Below are positions 17,422-26,627 of a stretch of DNA of 64,000 nt, one piece after another (the stretch's first letter is position 1; every line of letters begins with the position of its first letter). The notes below the pieces were generated by a model that saw only the letters and a program-made list of their open reading frames with translations, was not told the DNA's origin and searched no databases. The stretch comes from Terribacillus saccharophilus (GTDB lineage Bacteria > Bacillota > Bacilli > Bacillales > Amphibacillaceae): the NCBI GenBank assembly GCA_900110015.1, contig FOCD01000001.1:496001-560000 (forward strand), in the 5' to 3' direction. A program made the translations under genes and the position numbers.

Positions 17422-18399
17422 ATGCAAAAGGAACGAGTAATTATTATAGGAGCAGGTCCATGCGGGCTGTCGGCAGCAATTGAGCTGCAAAAAGCCGGAA
17501 TCGAACCGCTTCTTATCGAAAAAGGCAATGTTGTCAATTCAATTTATCAATATCCTACACATCAGACCTTCTTTAGTTCCAGTGAACGCTTAGAAGTAGG
17601 CGATATAGCATTTGTTACCGAAATGAAGAAACCTGTCAGGAACCAGGCGCTGGCTTATTATCGAACAGTGGCTCAGCGACAGAATTTGCGTATACATACT
17701 TTCGAGCGAGTAATGCAAGTGTCTGGAAGTGTTCATGACTTCACGTTAACTACGAAGACGATAAAAGAAGAAGAAAAACACTATAAAGCAGATTATGTTA
17801 TTGTAGCAACCGGATATTACGATCAGCCTTACTTGATGAATGTACCTGGTGAGAATCAGCCGCACGTTTTCCATTATTTTAAAGAAGCCCATCCATATTT
17901 CGGGAAAAATGTGACGGTAATTGGCGGGAAAAATTCCGCTGTCGATGCTGTGTTAGAGCTTCATAAAGCAGGTGCCAATATTACAGCACTCTATCGCGGC
18001 AGTACGTATTCCAAAAGTGTAAAGCCGTGGATCCTGCCAGAATACGAATCATTGGCTCGTAATGGATACATTGACCATAGATTCAATGCACATATTAAAG
18101 AGATCACCGATACACAGGTTATTTATGAAGTAGAAGGCGAGACTCATTCAGTCGACGCTGATTTTGTTTTTGCGATGACTGGGTACAGACCTGATCTAAA
18201 GCTACTGCTAAGCATGGGTATCTCCATACATCCAGAAACAGGAAAGCCTGACTATGATCCAGAAACGATGGAATCAAACGTTCCGGGTATTTTCATTGCG
18301 GGTGTAATCGCAGCTGGTAATAATAATAACGAAGTATTCATTGAAAATGGACGTTTCCATGGTGGACAGATTGCCCAATCAATTGCATCTCGCAACTGA
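17422..18399 (+). CDS. ypdA: bacillithiol disulfide reductase YpdA
   Basis: This FAD/NADPH-dependent reductase of 325 residues has two Rossmann motifs (IIIGAGPCGLSAA near the N terminus and VTVIGGKNSAVDAV near 165). Proteins of this family reduce oxidised bacillithiol, the main low-molecular-weight thiol of bacilli; bshA, the first gene for bacillithiol synthesis, is also in this window. ATG 17422 was chosen because the earlier ATG 17404 lies inside the GGAAAGGAG ribosome binding site. ansA follows after 14 bases, so both are probably cotranscribed. Confidence 0.9.
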   Translation: MQKERVIIIGAGPCGLSAAIELQKAGIEPLLIEKGNVVNSIYQYPTHQTFFSSSERLEVGDIAFVTEMKKPVRNQALAYYRTVAQRQNLRIHTFERVMQVSGSVHDFTLTTKTIKEEEKHYKADYVIVATGYYDQPYLMNVPGENQPHVFHYFKEAHPYFGKNVTVIGGKNSAVDAVLELHKAGANITALYRGSTYSKSVKPWILPEYESLARNGYIDHRFNAHIKEITDTQVIYEVEGETHSVDADFVFAMTGYRPDLKLLLSMGISIHPETGKPDYDPETMESNVPGIFIAGVIAAGNNNNEVFIENGRFHGGQIAQSIASRN

Positions 18400-18413
18400 A
18401 AGGAAGGAAATAC

Positions 18414-19376
18414 ATGATAAAAGGTAAAGTCGTACTGATCACTACTGGCGGCACAATTGCCAGTGTACCGAACGAAGAGAGCGGAAAGCTTGCTTCTGGA
18501 GAACTGACTGGCGAGGAACTGCGCAGCCAGATTGACCTGCCGGATCATATCGAAGTCAAAGTGGTGAGTGCACTTCAGAAACCGAGTATGCATATCACAT
18601 TTGATGACTTGCTTACATTAAAAGAAATGATTGAACAGCAATTAGAGGATCCGGAAGTAAAAGGGATTGTGGTTACGCATGGAACAGATTCGCTGGAAGA
18701 AACGGCTTATTTTCTTGATTTAACCATAGCGGATGCCCGGCCAGTTGTAGTGACAGGTTCACAGCGAGCTATCCATGAACTAGGCTCAGATGTGTTCATC
18801 AACCTGCGGCATGCGGTTCTGACAGCTTATGATGAGCAATTGCTGAATTGTGGGACTGTTGTTGTTTTCAATGAGCGTATTTTCCCAGCAAAATATGTTA
18901 AGAAAGAGCATGCCTCTAATATTCAGGGCTTCAATGCTTTCGGATTCGGATATTTGGGTATTATCGACAACGATAAAGTGTATCTTTACCAAAAGCCCGT
19001 CAAACGGAATACGTATGAGTTGAAAAGCAACCTGCCAGATGTGGATATCATTAAGTGCTATTTGCAAGCAGACGGTAAATTCGTGAAAGCGGCGCGAGAA
19101 GCAGGCGTAAAAGGTATTGTTTTAGAAGGCGTCGGTCGAGGACAAGTCGCTCCGAATATGAAAGACGAAATCCTTCAATCCTTACAGGCAGGTATCAAAA
19201 TTATTCTTACGACTGCATCTGAAGAGGGTAATGTATACACTACCTACGATTATGAAGGCAGTGCCTATGATTTGTATAAAGCTGGTGTTTTGCTAGGGAA
19301 GGATCAAGACAGTAAGAAAGCGCGTATCGAGCTTGCGGTAGCTTTAGCATCCGATCAGACAGATAGACTTTTATAG
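18414..19376 (+). CDS. ansA: L-asparaginase
   Basis: The 320-residue bacterial asparaginase hydrolyses asparagine to aspartate and ammonia. The nucleophile threonine lies in ITTGGTIAS (T14), and the second catalytic Thr-Asp-Lys set starts at VVTHGTDSLEETAYFLDLT. There is no signal peptide, so it is cytoplasmic. The aspartase gene ansB, which partners ansA in an operon of B. subtilis, is not here; instead the gene sits behind ypdA, as at the ypdA-ansA-type locus. Confidence 0.92.
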   Translation: MIKGKVVLITTGGTIASVPNEESGKLASGELTGEELRSQIDLPDHIEVKVVSALQKPSMHITFDDLLTLKEMIEQQLEDPEVKGIVVTHGTDSLEETAYFLDLTIADARPVVVTGSQRAIHELGSDVFINLRHAVLTAYDEQLLNCGTVVVFNERIFPAKYVKKEHASNIQGFNAFGFGYLGIIDNDKVYLYQKPVKRNTYELKSNLPDVDIIKCYLQADGKFVKAAREAGVKGIVLEGVGRGQVAPNMKDEILQSLQAGIKIILTTASEEGNVYTTYDYEGSAYDLYKAGVLLGKDQDSKKARIELAVALASDQTDRLL

Positions 19377-19414
19377 ACCGCATTAATTATTTCCTGTTTC
19401 TTTCCAGTAACATA

Positions 19415-19443
19415 TTCCAAAACAATAGAGCACATGGTACGAT
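19415..19443 (+). promoter_or_regulatory. putative sigma-A promoter of prsW
   Basis: TTCCAA (19415-19420), 17 bases, then TACGAT (19438-19443) with a TG one base before the -10. The match is modest. It sits 33 bases before the prsW start. Confidence 0.35.
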
Positions 19444-19476
19444 AAGGAAAGATTGTTTGTTGGAAGAGGTGCTATC

Positions 19477-20145
19477 ATGCTTACCATCCTTTCCGCAGCT
19501 ATTGCACCTGCCCTCGCGCTCCTCACCTTCTTCTATCTGAAGGATCGTCTGGAACCCGAGCCGCTCAGCATGGTGCTGCGGACTTTCCTATATGGCGCTT
19601 TGCTAGTTTTTCCTATCATGTTCATCCAATATGCGATGAAAGCTGAAGGAATGAGTACGAATCCGATCTTTTATTCATTCTTCACTGTCGGGTTCATGGA
19701 AGAGTTCTTTAAATGGTTCATCTTCCTGTACACTGCTTTCAGGCATACCGAGATGGATTCAGTTTATGATGGGATTATTTATGGTGTCAGTATCAGCCTA
19801 GGTTTTGCTACAGTGGAGAATGTACTCTATTTATTTGCGCACGGAGTAGACTACGCTTTCACTCGGGCGCTCTTCCCGGTATCTTCGCATGCGCTTTTTG
19901 GAGTGTTAATGGGATATTACCTCGGCAGAGCTAAATTTGGTAGCTACCATCCTCGTTTGCGTATCTTTGCAGCGATGCTGATTCCATTTTTGCTGCATGG
20001 TTTATACGATTATATATTGGTGATTGTAACTTTTAATTGGATATACATTCTTGTACCATTTATGATTATCCTTTGGATAATCGGATTACGTAAAGTGCGG
20101 TCAGCTATTCAGCATCCTATCGAACAGATACATACAACAAAATAA
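19477..20145 (+). CDS. prsW: intramembrane site-1 protease PrsW
   Basis: This multispan membrane protein of 222 residues has the PrsW family motifs: EExxK-like E75-E76-F-F-K79 (FMEEFFKWF), TVENVLY, the His in SSHALFGVLMGYYLG, and HGLYDY. In B. subtilis PrsW makes the first cut in the anti-sigma factor RsiW, releasing SigW during envelope stress or antimicrobial peptide attack. ATG 19477 follows GGAAGAGGTG; an upstream TTG in frame is less well placed. The rsiW/sigW genes are not in the window. Confidence 0.91.
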   Translation: MLTILSAAIAPALALLTFFYLKDRLEPEPLSMVLRTFLYGALLVFPIMFIQYAMKAEGMSTNPIFYSFFTVGFMEEFFKWFIFLYTAFRHTEMDSVYDGIIYGVSISLGFATVENVLYLFAHGVDYAFTRALFPVSSHALFGVLMGYYLGRAKFGSYHPRLRIFAAMLIPFLLHGLYDYILVIVTFNWIYILVPFMIILWIIGLRKVRSAIQHPIEQIHTTK

Positions 20146-20180
20146 AGAGTCGGGCAGTGAATCTGCCTGACTCTTTTTTT
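20144..20180 (+). terminator. terminator after prsW
   Basis: AAAGAGTCGGGCAG pairs with CTGCCTGACTCTTT (one G-T pair) around TGAAT, followed by T7. Confidence 0.9.
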
Positions 20181-20250
20181 GTTGAATAATATGGACGCAC
20201 CAGAAGAAAGCTATCGGTATCAGATCATAGTAGGTTGGAGGAAATGAACA

Positions 20251-21081
20251 ATGGAAAGTAAAAAGTTTCGGCTTTGCAAATTGTTTTGTGCCGGTCTGAT
20301 CCTGATAGGCGCAATTCTATCGGCACCTGTGCAGACTAGTGCCTTTTCCGAACAGGTGATCCAGCATGGAGCCACAGGTGACGATGTAGTGGAACTGCAA
20401 GCTCGCTTACAATATGCAGGATACTACAATAAAACAATTGATGGTGTATTCGGTTGGAGTACGTACTGGGCATTGCGCAATTTTCAATATGAATTCGGAA
20501 TGGAGATTGACGGAGTTGCAGGTCAGCAGGCAAAAGACAAACTAGCATCCATTACAAAGTTTGATAAAGCTTTCGTTATGCGACAAATACAAGAAGGCAA
20601 CACATTTACCTACTATGGAGGTACTCCGCAGGAAAACCAGGTGAAGAAGCGTGGTAATGGAAGTAGTGGAGGCAGTAATAATGCGAAAGCACCAAATACT
20701 TCCGCGGTCAATGTTCCTAATGGGTATTCACAGAATGATATCAAGCTGATGGCTAATGCCGTTCATGGAGAAGCGCGTGGAGAACCGTATGTTGGTCAGG
20801 TTGCAGTAGCAGCAGTCATTCTGAACAGAGTGGAAGATGCTTCTTTCCCGAACACGATCTCTGGTGTCATTTTCGAGCCAAGAGCCTTCACAGCTGTTGC
20901 TGATGGCCAAATATGGCTCACACCTGATGAAACAGCAGAACAAGCTGTATTGGATGCAATAAACGGCTGGGATCCGTCCGGCGGAGCAATTTATTACTTT
21001 AATCCGAACACAGCCACTTCACCATGGATCTGGGGAAGACCTCAGATTAAAACGATTGGTGAGCATATTTTCTGTATGTAG
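20251..21081 (+). CDS. sleB: spore cortex-lytic enzyme SleB
   Basis: The 276-residue enzyme has a signal peptide (cleavage near SAFS), a peptidoglycan-binding domain (about 40-100, GDDVVELQARLQYAGYYNKTIDGVFG), a G/S/N-rich linker and a hydrolase_2 lytic transglycosylase domain (from about 160) with the catalytic Glu in NAVHGEARGEPYVGQVAVAAV. It is made in the forespore, kept inactive in the spore, and degrades muramic-lactam-containing cortex at germination. ypeB follows after 15 bases and is needed for its stability. CATAGTA near 20226 resembles a sigma-G -10, but the -35 is poor. Confidence 0.94.
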   Translation: MESKKFRLCKLFCAGLILIGAILSAPVQTSAFSEQVIQHGATGDDVVELQARLQYAGYYNKTIDGVFGWSTYWALRNFQYEFGMEIDGVAGQQAKDKLASITKFDKAFVMRQIQEGNTFTYYGGTPQENQVKKRGNGSSGGSNNAKAPNTSAVNVPNGYSQNDIKLMANAVHGEARGEPYVGQVAVAAVILNRVEDASFPNTISGVIFEPRAFTAVADGQIWLTPDETAEQAVLDAINGWDPSGGAIYYFNPNTATSPWIWGRPQIKTIGEHIFCM

Positions 21082-21096
21082 AAAGGAGAGCGAAAG

Positions 21097-22449
21097 ATGT
21101 ACAAATGGGTGATAATAGGTGTTCTGGCTTTAGCACTCACAGGAACAGCTTTTTGGGGCTATAATGAACGCCAGGAAAAGAATGATATCAAGATTCAAGC
21201 AGAAAATAATTACCAACGTTCCTTCCACGAGTTAACGTACCGGATTGATACGCTGCACGACAAAATCGGAGCTACGCTGGCGATGAATTCCAGGGATTCC
21301 CTGTCGCCTCAATTAGCAGAAATCTGGCGTTTATCTTCTGAAGCGCATACAGACGTCGGTCAGCTTCCGTTAGCGTTATTGCCATTTGAAAAAACAGAAA
21401 AATTTTTAACGAACATAGGTGACTTTACTTATAAAACAGCGGTTCGGGATTTGGACAAGGAACCATTGTCTGATGAAGAAATGCAACGCTTGGAAAAGCT
21501 GCATGATAATGCAGGGCAAATAAAAGATGAACTGCGGAATGTGCAGAATACGGTTCTCGGAGATAACCTGCATTGGACAGATGTAGAACTTGCACTATCG
21601 GATGATGAACCGGATCATTCAGATAACACAATTATCTCAAGTTTCCAAACGGTAGAGGATACTTCAGGCGGGTTTTCAGATGAAAAAGAATTCAATAGCG
21701 GTGCGCTGCCTGCTTCTAATGAAGAGCATAAATTCGAAGGTGTTACTGGTAAACGAATCAATCAAAAACAAGCAAAGACTGTTGCAGCAAAAGCTTTTGA
21801 TTTGAATACGATCAGCGGTATTGAAGGCGGGAAATCAGGTAAAGGTTCGGATGTGCCACTCTACAGTCTCTCCTATCAAAAAGATGGGGAAAGCGGCTAT
21901 GCGGATATAAGTCAAAAAGGCGGCCATGTTCTCACGCTTATGATGCAGCGTGAACGAGAAGAGCCGAAACTAGGATTGCACGATGCCCAGCAAAAGGCAC
22001 AGGATTTCCTGGAAGAGCAGAAGTTGACTGATATGGAGATGGTACAGAGCAGTCAGTATGATTCTGTCGGTATCTTTTTCTTTGTACCTGTCCAAAACGA
22101 CGTGCGTATTTATGCAGATATTGTTCAAGTAAAAGTAGCATTAGATAACGGAGATATTCTAGGCTATAATGCCCGTGACTATTTTATGAATCATCATGAG
22201 CGTGATATACAAAAACCAAAACTGACGGAAGAACAAGCAACAGAAAAATTGAATCAAAATGTTAAGGTTCAAGAAACACATCTTGCATTGATTGAAAATG
22301 ATACACACGAAGAAACGCTGGTGTATGAAATCATGGGTACACGAAATGACGATGATACGTATCGTATTTACGTGAATGCAGATACAGGAAAAGAAGAAGA
22401 AATCGAGAAACAGACAACAACAGAAGCGCGTTTTTTACAAAGTACGTAA
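21097..22449 (+). CDS. ypeB: germination protein YpeB
   Basis: The 450-residue protein has a single N-terminal membrane segment (about 4-22), a helical N-terminal domain, and a C-terminal part made of PepSY-like repeats (from about 230). It is the partner of SleB: each needs the other to be retained in the dormant spore, and YpeB is thought to hold SleB inactive. The ribosome binding site AAAGGAGAG precedes ATG 21097. Its gene is the last of the sleB operon and ends at a terminator. Confidence 0.94.
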   Translation: MYKWVIIGVLALALTGTAFWGYNERQEKNDIKIQAENNYQRSFHELTYRIDTLHDKIGATLAMNSRDSLSPQLAEIWRLSSEAHTDVGQLPLALLPFEKTEKFLTNIGDFTYKTAVRDLDKEPLSDEEMQRLEKLHDNAGQIKDELRNVQNTVLGDNLHWTDVELALSDDEPDHSDNTIISSFQTVEDTSGGFSDEKEFNSGALPASNEEHKFEGVTGKRINQKQAKTVAAKAFDLNTISGIEGGKSGKGSDVPLYSLSYQKDGESGYADISQKGGHVLTLMMQREREEPKLGLHDAQQKAQDFLEEQKLTDMEMVQSSQYDSVGIFFFVPVQNDVRIYADIVQVKVALDNGDILGYNARDYFMNHHERDIQKPKLTEEQATEKLNQNVKVQETHLALIENDTHEETLVYEIMGTRNDDDTYRIYVNADTGKEEEIEKQTTTEARFLQST

Positions 22450-22479
22450 AGGGGTAAGGCAAACAGCCTTCCCCTTTTT
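22448..22479 (+). terminator. terminator after ypeB
   Basis: AAAGGGG(T)AAGGC pairs with GCCTTCCCCTTT around AAACA with one bulged T, then T2-G and a T-rich stretch. Confidence 0.82.
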
Positions 22480-22534
22480 GATTATTTTTGTAATAATAGG
22501 AATAAAGAACGGTTCAAGGGAAGAGGAGAGGCGT

Positions 22535-23209
22535 TTGCTGAAAATTGGTAGCACTTTAGTCTTAGAAAAAAAAGACATATCAAAAAATGAGGAATGGGCG
22601 CGTTATCGAGCGAAAGTAATCGACATAGCTGAAGATACTATTTATATAGACTATCCGATAAATGAACAAACAAAAAGAACAGATATCTTCCCGGTAGGTA
22701 CAGCTTTTAGAGCATTGTTTGTGACTGAAGAAGAGAGCGCATTCACATTCAGTACATCAATCCAAGGCAGGGAAATGATGAAAGTGCCGGCATTGAAACT
22801 GTCCATGCCAAATGAAAACAATATCCGGAAAATACAGCGCCGTCAGTATGTACGGATTTTGACGAGCACGGATGTTGCAATTCATAGTGATGAAGCAGGT
22901 ATTGCTCCTATCTCATCCATTACGCTTGATGTAAGCGGAGGAGGTCTATCTGTACTGCTTCCTGAAAAGCATAATTTTACGGAAGGAATGAGCGTTACGC
23001 TGTACCTGGCATATTCCCTTCAAAAAGAAGGACCTGGTTTTCTGACTGCTTCTGGAGGCATTGTCCGAATCGTCCGTAATGAAAAATCCGGCAAAATTAT
23101 CGCTAGCATTCAGTTCGATGAGATTCTTGAACGGGACAGACAAGCAATTATTCGTTTCTGCTTTGAGCGTCAGCGGGAACAGCGAAAAAAAGGACTCCGA
23201 ATCAGGTAG
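22535..23209 (+). CDS. ypfA: PilZ-domain c-di-GMP receptor (YpfA/MotI family)
   Basis: The product has 224 residues: an N-terminal YcgR-like domain and a C-terminal PilZ domain. Both c-di-GMP-binding signatures are intact, RxxxR at 103-107 (RRQYVR) and DxSxxG at 132-137 (LDVSGGG). In B. subtilis the homologue binds c-di-GMP and stops the flagellar motor by acting on MotA. TTG 22535 follows AGAGGAGAGG at six bases and gives the family's start; a longer frame running back into ypeB has no support. It ends 85 bases before cmk. Confidence 0.85.
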   Translation: MLKIGSTLVLEKKDISKNEEWARYRAKVIDIAEDTIYIDYPINEQTKRTDIFPVGTAFRALFVTEEESAFTFSTSIQGREMMKVPALKLSMPNENNIRKIQRRQYVRILTSTDVAIHSDEAGIAPISSITLDVSGGGLSVLLPEKHNFTEGMSVTLYLAYSLQKEGPGFLTASGGIVRIVRNEKSGKIIASIQFDEILERDRQAIIRFCFERQREQRKKGLRIR

Positions 23210-23294
23210 ACTTCAAATAGACCAGGCTGCTATCCTGTGTTATGCTTTATTAGGTTTTATTCCAAGATTATGAAGAGAAAAAGGATTGAATTTA

Positions 23295-23975
23295 ATGAAT
23301 TCGAAAACTATCGCTATCGCAATTGATGGACCTGCTGCTGCAGGAAAAAGTACGGTATCCAAACTAGTAGCTAAGAAATTAAAATTCGTCTATGTGGATA
23401 CTGGTGCTATGTATCGAGCGCTAACACTGACTGCCCTCGAAGCTGGAGCCGATCTGGAATCGGAGGAAGCTCTGCTTTCTTTGCTGCAAGGAATAGAAAT
23501 TGTCTTGATGCAGCATGAAGACGGTCAAAAAGTGCTTGTAAACAGTAAAGATGTTACTGAAGCTATCCGCACGAATGAAGTAACAAATAATGTATCCATT
23601 GTAGCTAAGCATGCGCTGGTACGTGAAGAAATGGTAAGACGCCAGCAGAGCCTTGCAGCCGACAATGGAATTGTCATGGATGGCCGTGATATTGGTACTC
23701 GGGTCCTTCCCGATGCTGAAGTGAAGATTTTTATGATCGCTTCTGTCCAAGAACGTGCAGAGCGACGTTATAAAGAAAATATCTCCAAAGGATTCGAGGC
23801 GGATCTGGAGCAGTTGAAAGAGGAAATACGTCTTCGTGACAAGCTCGACTCCGAAAGAGAAGCATCTCCGTTAGTAAAAGCGGAAGACGCTGTTGAAATC
23901 GATACAACTTCACTATCCATTGATGGTGTTGTAGAAAAAATCCTTAAAGCCGTACACGAGGCTCTCGGAAGATAA
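23295..23975 (+). CDS. cmk: cytidylate kinase
   Basis: The 226-residue nucleoside monophosphate kinase has P-loop GPAAAGKST (12-20) and the CMP-binding block [23 protein letters not shown] follows. It phosphorylates CMP and dCMP with ATP, feeding recycled cytidine nucleotides and phospholipid turnover. ATG 23295 is ten bases after AAAAAGGA; an in-frame TTG at 23286 touches that site. plsC follows after 12 bases, so cmk and plsC are one unit with a phospholipid theme. Confidence 0.94.
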   Translation: MNSKTIAIAIDGPAAAGKSTVSKLVAKKLKFVYVDTGAMYRALTLTALEAGADLESEEALLSLLQGIEIVLMQHEDGQKVLVNSKDVTEAIRTNEVTNNVSIVAKHALVREEMVRRQQSLAADNGIVMDGRDIGTRVLPDAEVKIFMIASVQERAERRYKENISKGFEADLEQLKEEIRLRDKLDSEREASPLVKAEDAVEIDTTSLSIDGVVEKILKAVHEALGR

Positions 23976-23987
23976 GGAGTAGGGTTT

Positions 23988-24572
23988 ATGTCTTTATATA
24001 CCATAGGTAAAATGATCCTCAGTGCCGCCTTTTACCCGATGTTTCGCATAAAAGTGTATGGCAAGGAACATGTTCCTAAGGAAGGGCCGGTTTTGGTCTG
24101 TTCCAATCACATTTCTAATTTTGACCCGCCCATTTTAGGTATTACATGTCCGCGTGATATTGCCTTCATGGGAAAAAGTGAGCTTTTTAAACCTAAGCCA
24201 CTTGGATGGCTCATGAAAAATCTAAATGTATTTCCGGTAAAACGCGGTATGCAAGATCGCGGAGCACTGCGTGTTGGTTTGGATATCTTAGCAGAGGGCA
24301 AGACAATGGGTCTGTTTCCAGAAGGAACAAGAAGTAAGGACGGAAAATTAGGCAGTCCGCTTCCTGGAATAGGTTTCTTTGCTATGCGCTCTGAAGCAAA
24401 AGTTGTCCCTTGTGCGATTATCGGCTCCTATAAAGGGGTAAAGCCATTGAAGGTCATCTATGGACCACCGATCGATATGGAAGAGCTGAAAGAGCGTAAA
24501 GCACCAGCCAAAGAAGTATCACAGGTGATCATGGATGAAATTCAACTTCTAATAAACAAGCATGTCGGATAG
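23988..24572 (+). CDS. plsC: 1-acyl-sn-glycerol-3-phosphate acyltransferase
   Basis: The 194-residue membrane-associated acyltransferase has the catalytic HX4D motif (H41-D46, CSNHISNFDPP) and the phosphate-binding FPEGTRS motif near residue 107. It adds the second acyl chain to lysophosphatidic acid to make phosphatidic acid, the parent of all phospholipids. The N terminus is hydrophobic (YTIGKMILSAAFYPMF). In B. subtilis plsC lies elsewhere, but a cmk-plsC-rpsA order is common in related genera. Confidence 0.92.
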   Translation: MSLYTIGKMILSAAFYPMFRIKVYGKEHVPKEGPVLVCSNHISNFDPPILGITCPRDIAFMGKSELFKPKPLGWLMKNLNVFPVKRGMQDRGALRVGLDILAEGKTMGLFPEGTRSKDGKLGSPLPGIGFFAMRSEAKVVPCAIIGSYKGVKPLKVIYGPPIDMEELKERKAPAKEVSQVIMDEIQLLINKHVG

Positions 24573-24680
24573 ATGCCCTATCACTTGACAAATATCTTCA
24601 AATGTTAGAAGTTAGAAAAAAGGACATTTCTATGTTTTTTTACTTATGTTTTGTCTCGTAAACTGAAGGAGGTCTCTTTG

Positions 24681-25826
24681 ATGGATGAAATGAATGAGCA
24701 AGCTACGGATTTCAAGGAATTGTCTGTAGGCGATACTGTAACCGGTAAAGTGGTGAAAGTGGAAGATAAACAAGCTTTGGTAGACATTGGCTACAAAGTG
24801 GAAGGTATCCTGCCAATCAGCGAATTATCTAGTCTTCATGTTGAGCGCGCTGCTGATGCAGTGAGTGAAGGTGAAGAGTTGACACTAAAAGTGAAAAAAG
24901 TAGATGACGAAGAAGTCGTTCTATCCAAGCGTGCAGTTACTGCTGAGCTTGCGTGGGATGACCTGGAAGCGAAATTCGAATCCGGAGAAATCTTCGAAGC
25001 AGAAGTCAAGGAAGTCGTTAAAGGCGGTCTTGTTGTAGATGTCGGTCTTCGCGGATTCATCCCTGCTTCACTCGTAGAAACATATTTTGTTGAAGAGTTT
25101 GAAGGATACAAAGGCAAACCGCTTACGCTTAAAGTGGTAGAGCTTGACCGTGAACAGAACCGCGTCATCCTTTCTCACCGCGCAGTAGCTGAGGAAGAGG
25201 AAGCTTCCAAGAAGCAGGAAGTGCTTGACAGTTTAGAAGCTGGTCAGGTAATTGACGGTACGGTACAGCGTTTGACTGACTTTGGTGTCTTCGTCAGCAT
25301 CGGCGGCGGAATTGACGGTCTCGTACACATTTCTCAGCTTTCACATGAGCATGTTGAAAAAGCATCAGATGTCGTGACTGAAGGTCAAGAGATTAAAGTC
25401 AAAGTGCTTGGAGTCGACAAAGAAAACGAGCGCATCAGTCTATCCCTAAAAGAGACACTCCCTGGACCATGGGAGAACATCAGTGACCGTGCACAAGCAG
25501 GGGATGTACTAGAAGGCGAAGTGAAGCGCCTAGTGAGCTTCGGGGCATTCGTTGAAGTATTCCCAGGTGTTGAAGGCCTTGTACACATTTCCCAAATCGC
25601 TAACCGTCACATCGGTACGCCGCAGGAAGTGCTTGAACCAGGTCAAACAGTGCAAGTGAAAGTTCTTGAAGTCAACGAAAGCGAAAAACGCATGAGTTTG
25701 AGCATCAAGGAATTAGAACAAGATGAAAATGATGCTGTTATCAAGGAATATGAAAAAGAAGAAGAGCATTCCGGCTTCCAGCTTGGAGATATTCTTGGTG
25801 ACAAATTAAATAAGTACAAGCAATAA
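24681..25826 (+). CDS. ypfD: 30S ribosomal protein S1 homologue, four S1 domains
   Basis: The 381-residue protein has four tandem S1 RNA-binding domains (starting near 12, 98, 183 and 268), each with the typical GxV and DGLVHIS- or EGLVHIS-like strands. The C-terminal tail is acidic. In low-GC Gram-positive bacteria this S1 homologue is a poor counterpart of E. coli S1, and B. subtilis can live without it. ATG 24681 lies seven bases after a perfect AAGGAGGT. Its own terminator follows. A TTGACA lies at 24585-24590, but no good -10 was found. Confidence 0.92.
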   Translation: MDEMNEQATDFKELSVGDTVTGKVVKVEDKQALVDIGYKVEGILPISELSSLHVERAADAVSEGEELTLKVKKVDDEEVVLSKRAVTAELAWDDLEAKFESGEIFEAEVKEVVKGGLVVDVGLRGFIPASLVETYFVEEFEGYKGKPLTLKVVELDREQNRVILSHRAVAEEEEASKKQEVLDSLEAGQVIDGTVQRLTDFGVFVSIGGGIDGLVHISQLSHEHVEKASDVVTEGQEIKVKVLGVDKENERISLSLKETLPGPWENISDRAQAGDVLEGEVKRLVSFGAFVEVFPGVEGLVHISQIANRHIGTPQEVLEPGQTVQVKVLEVNESEKRMSLSIKELEQDENDAVIKEYEKEEEHSGFQLGDILGDKLNKYKQ

Positions 25827-25831
25827 AAATT

Positions 25832-25873
25832 AAAAGACCAAGGATCCTCTAAGGACATCCTTGGTCTTTTTTT
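25832..25873 (+). terminator. terminator after ypfD
   Basis: AAAAGACCAAGGAT pairs with ATCCTTGGTCTTTT around about eleven bases, followed by TTTT. Confidence 0.9.
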
Positions 25874-25934
25874 GTCCTTCGTGTATAGTTTTTCGCCTCA
25901 CTTGTCATAATGCAGATACAAGGAGGAGTGAAAA

Positions 25935-26522
25935 ATGGAAGGATTCTACTTTTTTTGGGCTACGTGGATCAGTTGGATCTTGGTAACCTTTTTTATGCGT
26001 CATTCATTAGCACGGACACTTTTTGCATTTGCCATACTGCTTACCATTTCATTATCTGGTTTTTCTTTTAATTTTGCCGGTCATCGTATATTTGCAACCG
26101 TTTTTCTGCTTGCTGTTATTGGCTACTTATTTATTTTTGCCAGTAAGCGAGTGGGGCGCGGAACATTTGGAAGTATTTGTGTAGGAATAGCATATGCGGG
26201 AATGCTGCTTTGGGAGCTTACAAATCCAGTCGCACTGCTTATTCCGCGTGTTCTTCTGTTCTCACTGACATTATTTGCTCTTGTCATTTATCTGACTCGG
26301 AATTTCCATTTACAGATTGGTATTATTTGTTTGGGTTTTTCCATCGGAGAAGTAGTTTATCTTTTATTATTAGATATCTATGGTCTCCAACAAGATGCCG
26401 GCAACTTCAAATCTATGGATGTAATGGGAATAGTACTGCTGTTATTAATCTCGGCAAAGCTGCTTAGCATGCTTAGACAGTATCTGCGAAATAAGTCGAA
26501 ATGGACCACCGGACGAACATGA
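25935..26522 (+). CDS. yphA: YphA family membrane protein
   Basis: The hydrophobic protein of 195 residues has about seven membrane segments and few charged residues. Its size and its location between the S1 homologue and der match B. subtilis YphA, whose function is unknown. It starts with ATG 25935 behind ACAAGGAGGAG. It has no catalytic motif. The assignment rests on position and topology more than on motif. Confidence 0.75.
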   Translation: MEGFYFFWATWISWILVTFFMRHSLARTLFAFAILLTISLSGFSFNFAGHRIFATVFLLAVIGYLFIFASKRVGRGTFGSICVGIAYAGMLLWELTNPVALLIPRVLLFSLTLFALVIYLTRNFHLQIGIICLGFSIGEVVYLLLLDIYGLQQDAGNFKSMDVMGIVLLLLISAKLLSMLRQYLRNKSKWTTGRT

Positions 26523-26534
26523 TGTCGAAAAATA

Positions 26535-26563
26535 TTGTGTCCCTATGATGCTTTTGCTAGAAT
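26535..26563 (+). promoter_or_regulatory. sigma-A promoter of der
   Basis: TTGTGT (26535-26540), 17 bases, then TAGAAT (26558-26563) preceded by TGC as extended -10. It lies 65 bases before the der start. Confidence 0.55.
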
Positions 26564-26610
26564 AAAACAGTTAGGTTGCAACAGAAGAACCAGCACATAA
26601 AGGAAAGTAG

Positions 26611-26627
26611 GAAAGGATGTTCCTTTC
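26611..26627 (+). promoter_or_regulatory. hairpin trapping the der ribosome binding site
   Basis: GAAAGGA (26611-26617) is the Shine-Dalgarno of der and pairs perfectly with TCCTTTC (26621-26627), leaving loop TGT and ending exactly at the start codon. A second purine copy, AAAGGA at 26599-26604, could pair with the same pyrimidine arm and free the ribosome site. Confidence 0.55.

Noticed and set aside
20226..20232. Sigma-G promoter before sleB (CATAGTA)
   Set aside because: The -10 fits and forespore expression is expected, but the -35 region is poor, so it is mentioned only in the sleB entry.
22376..22534. Longer N terminus for the PilZ protein reaching back into ypeB
   Set aside because: It crosses the ypeB terminator and has no ribosome binding site; TTG 22535 gives the family start.
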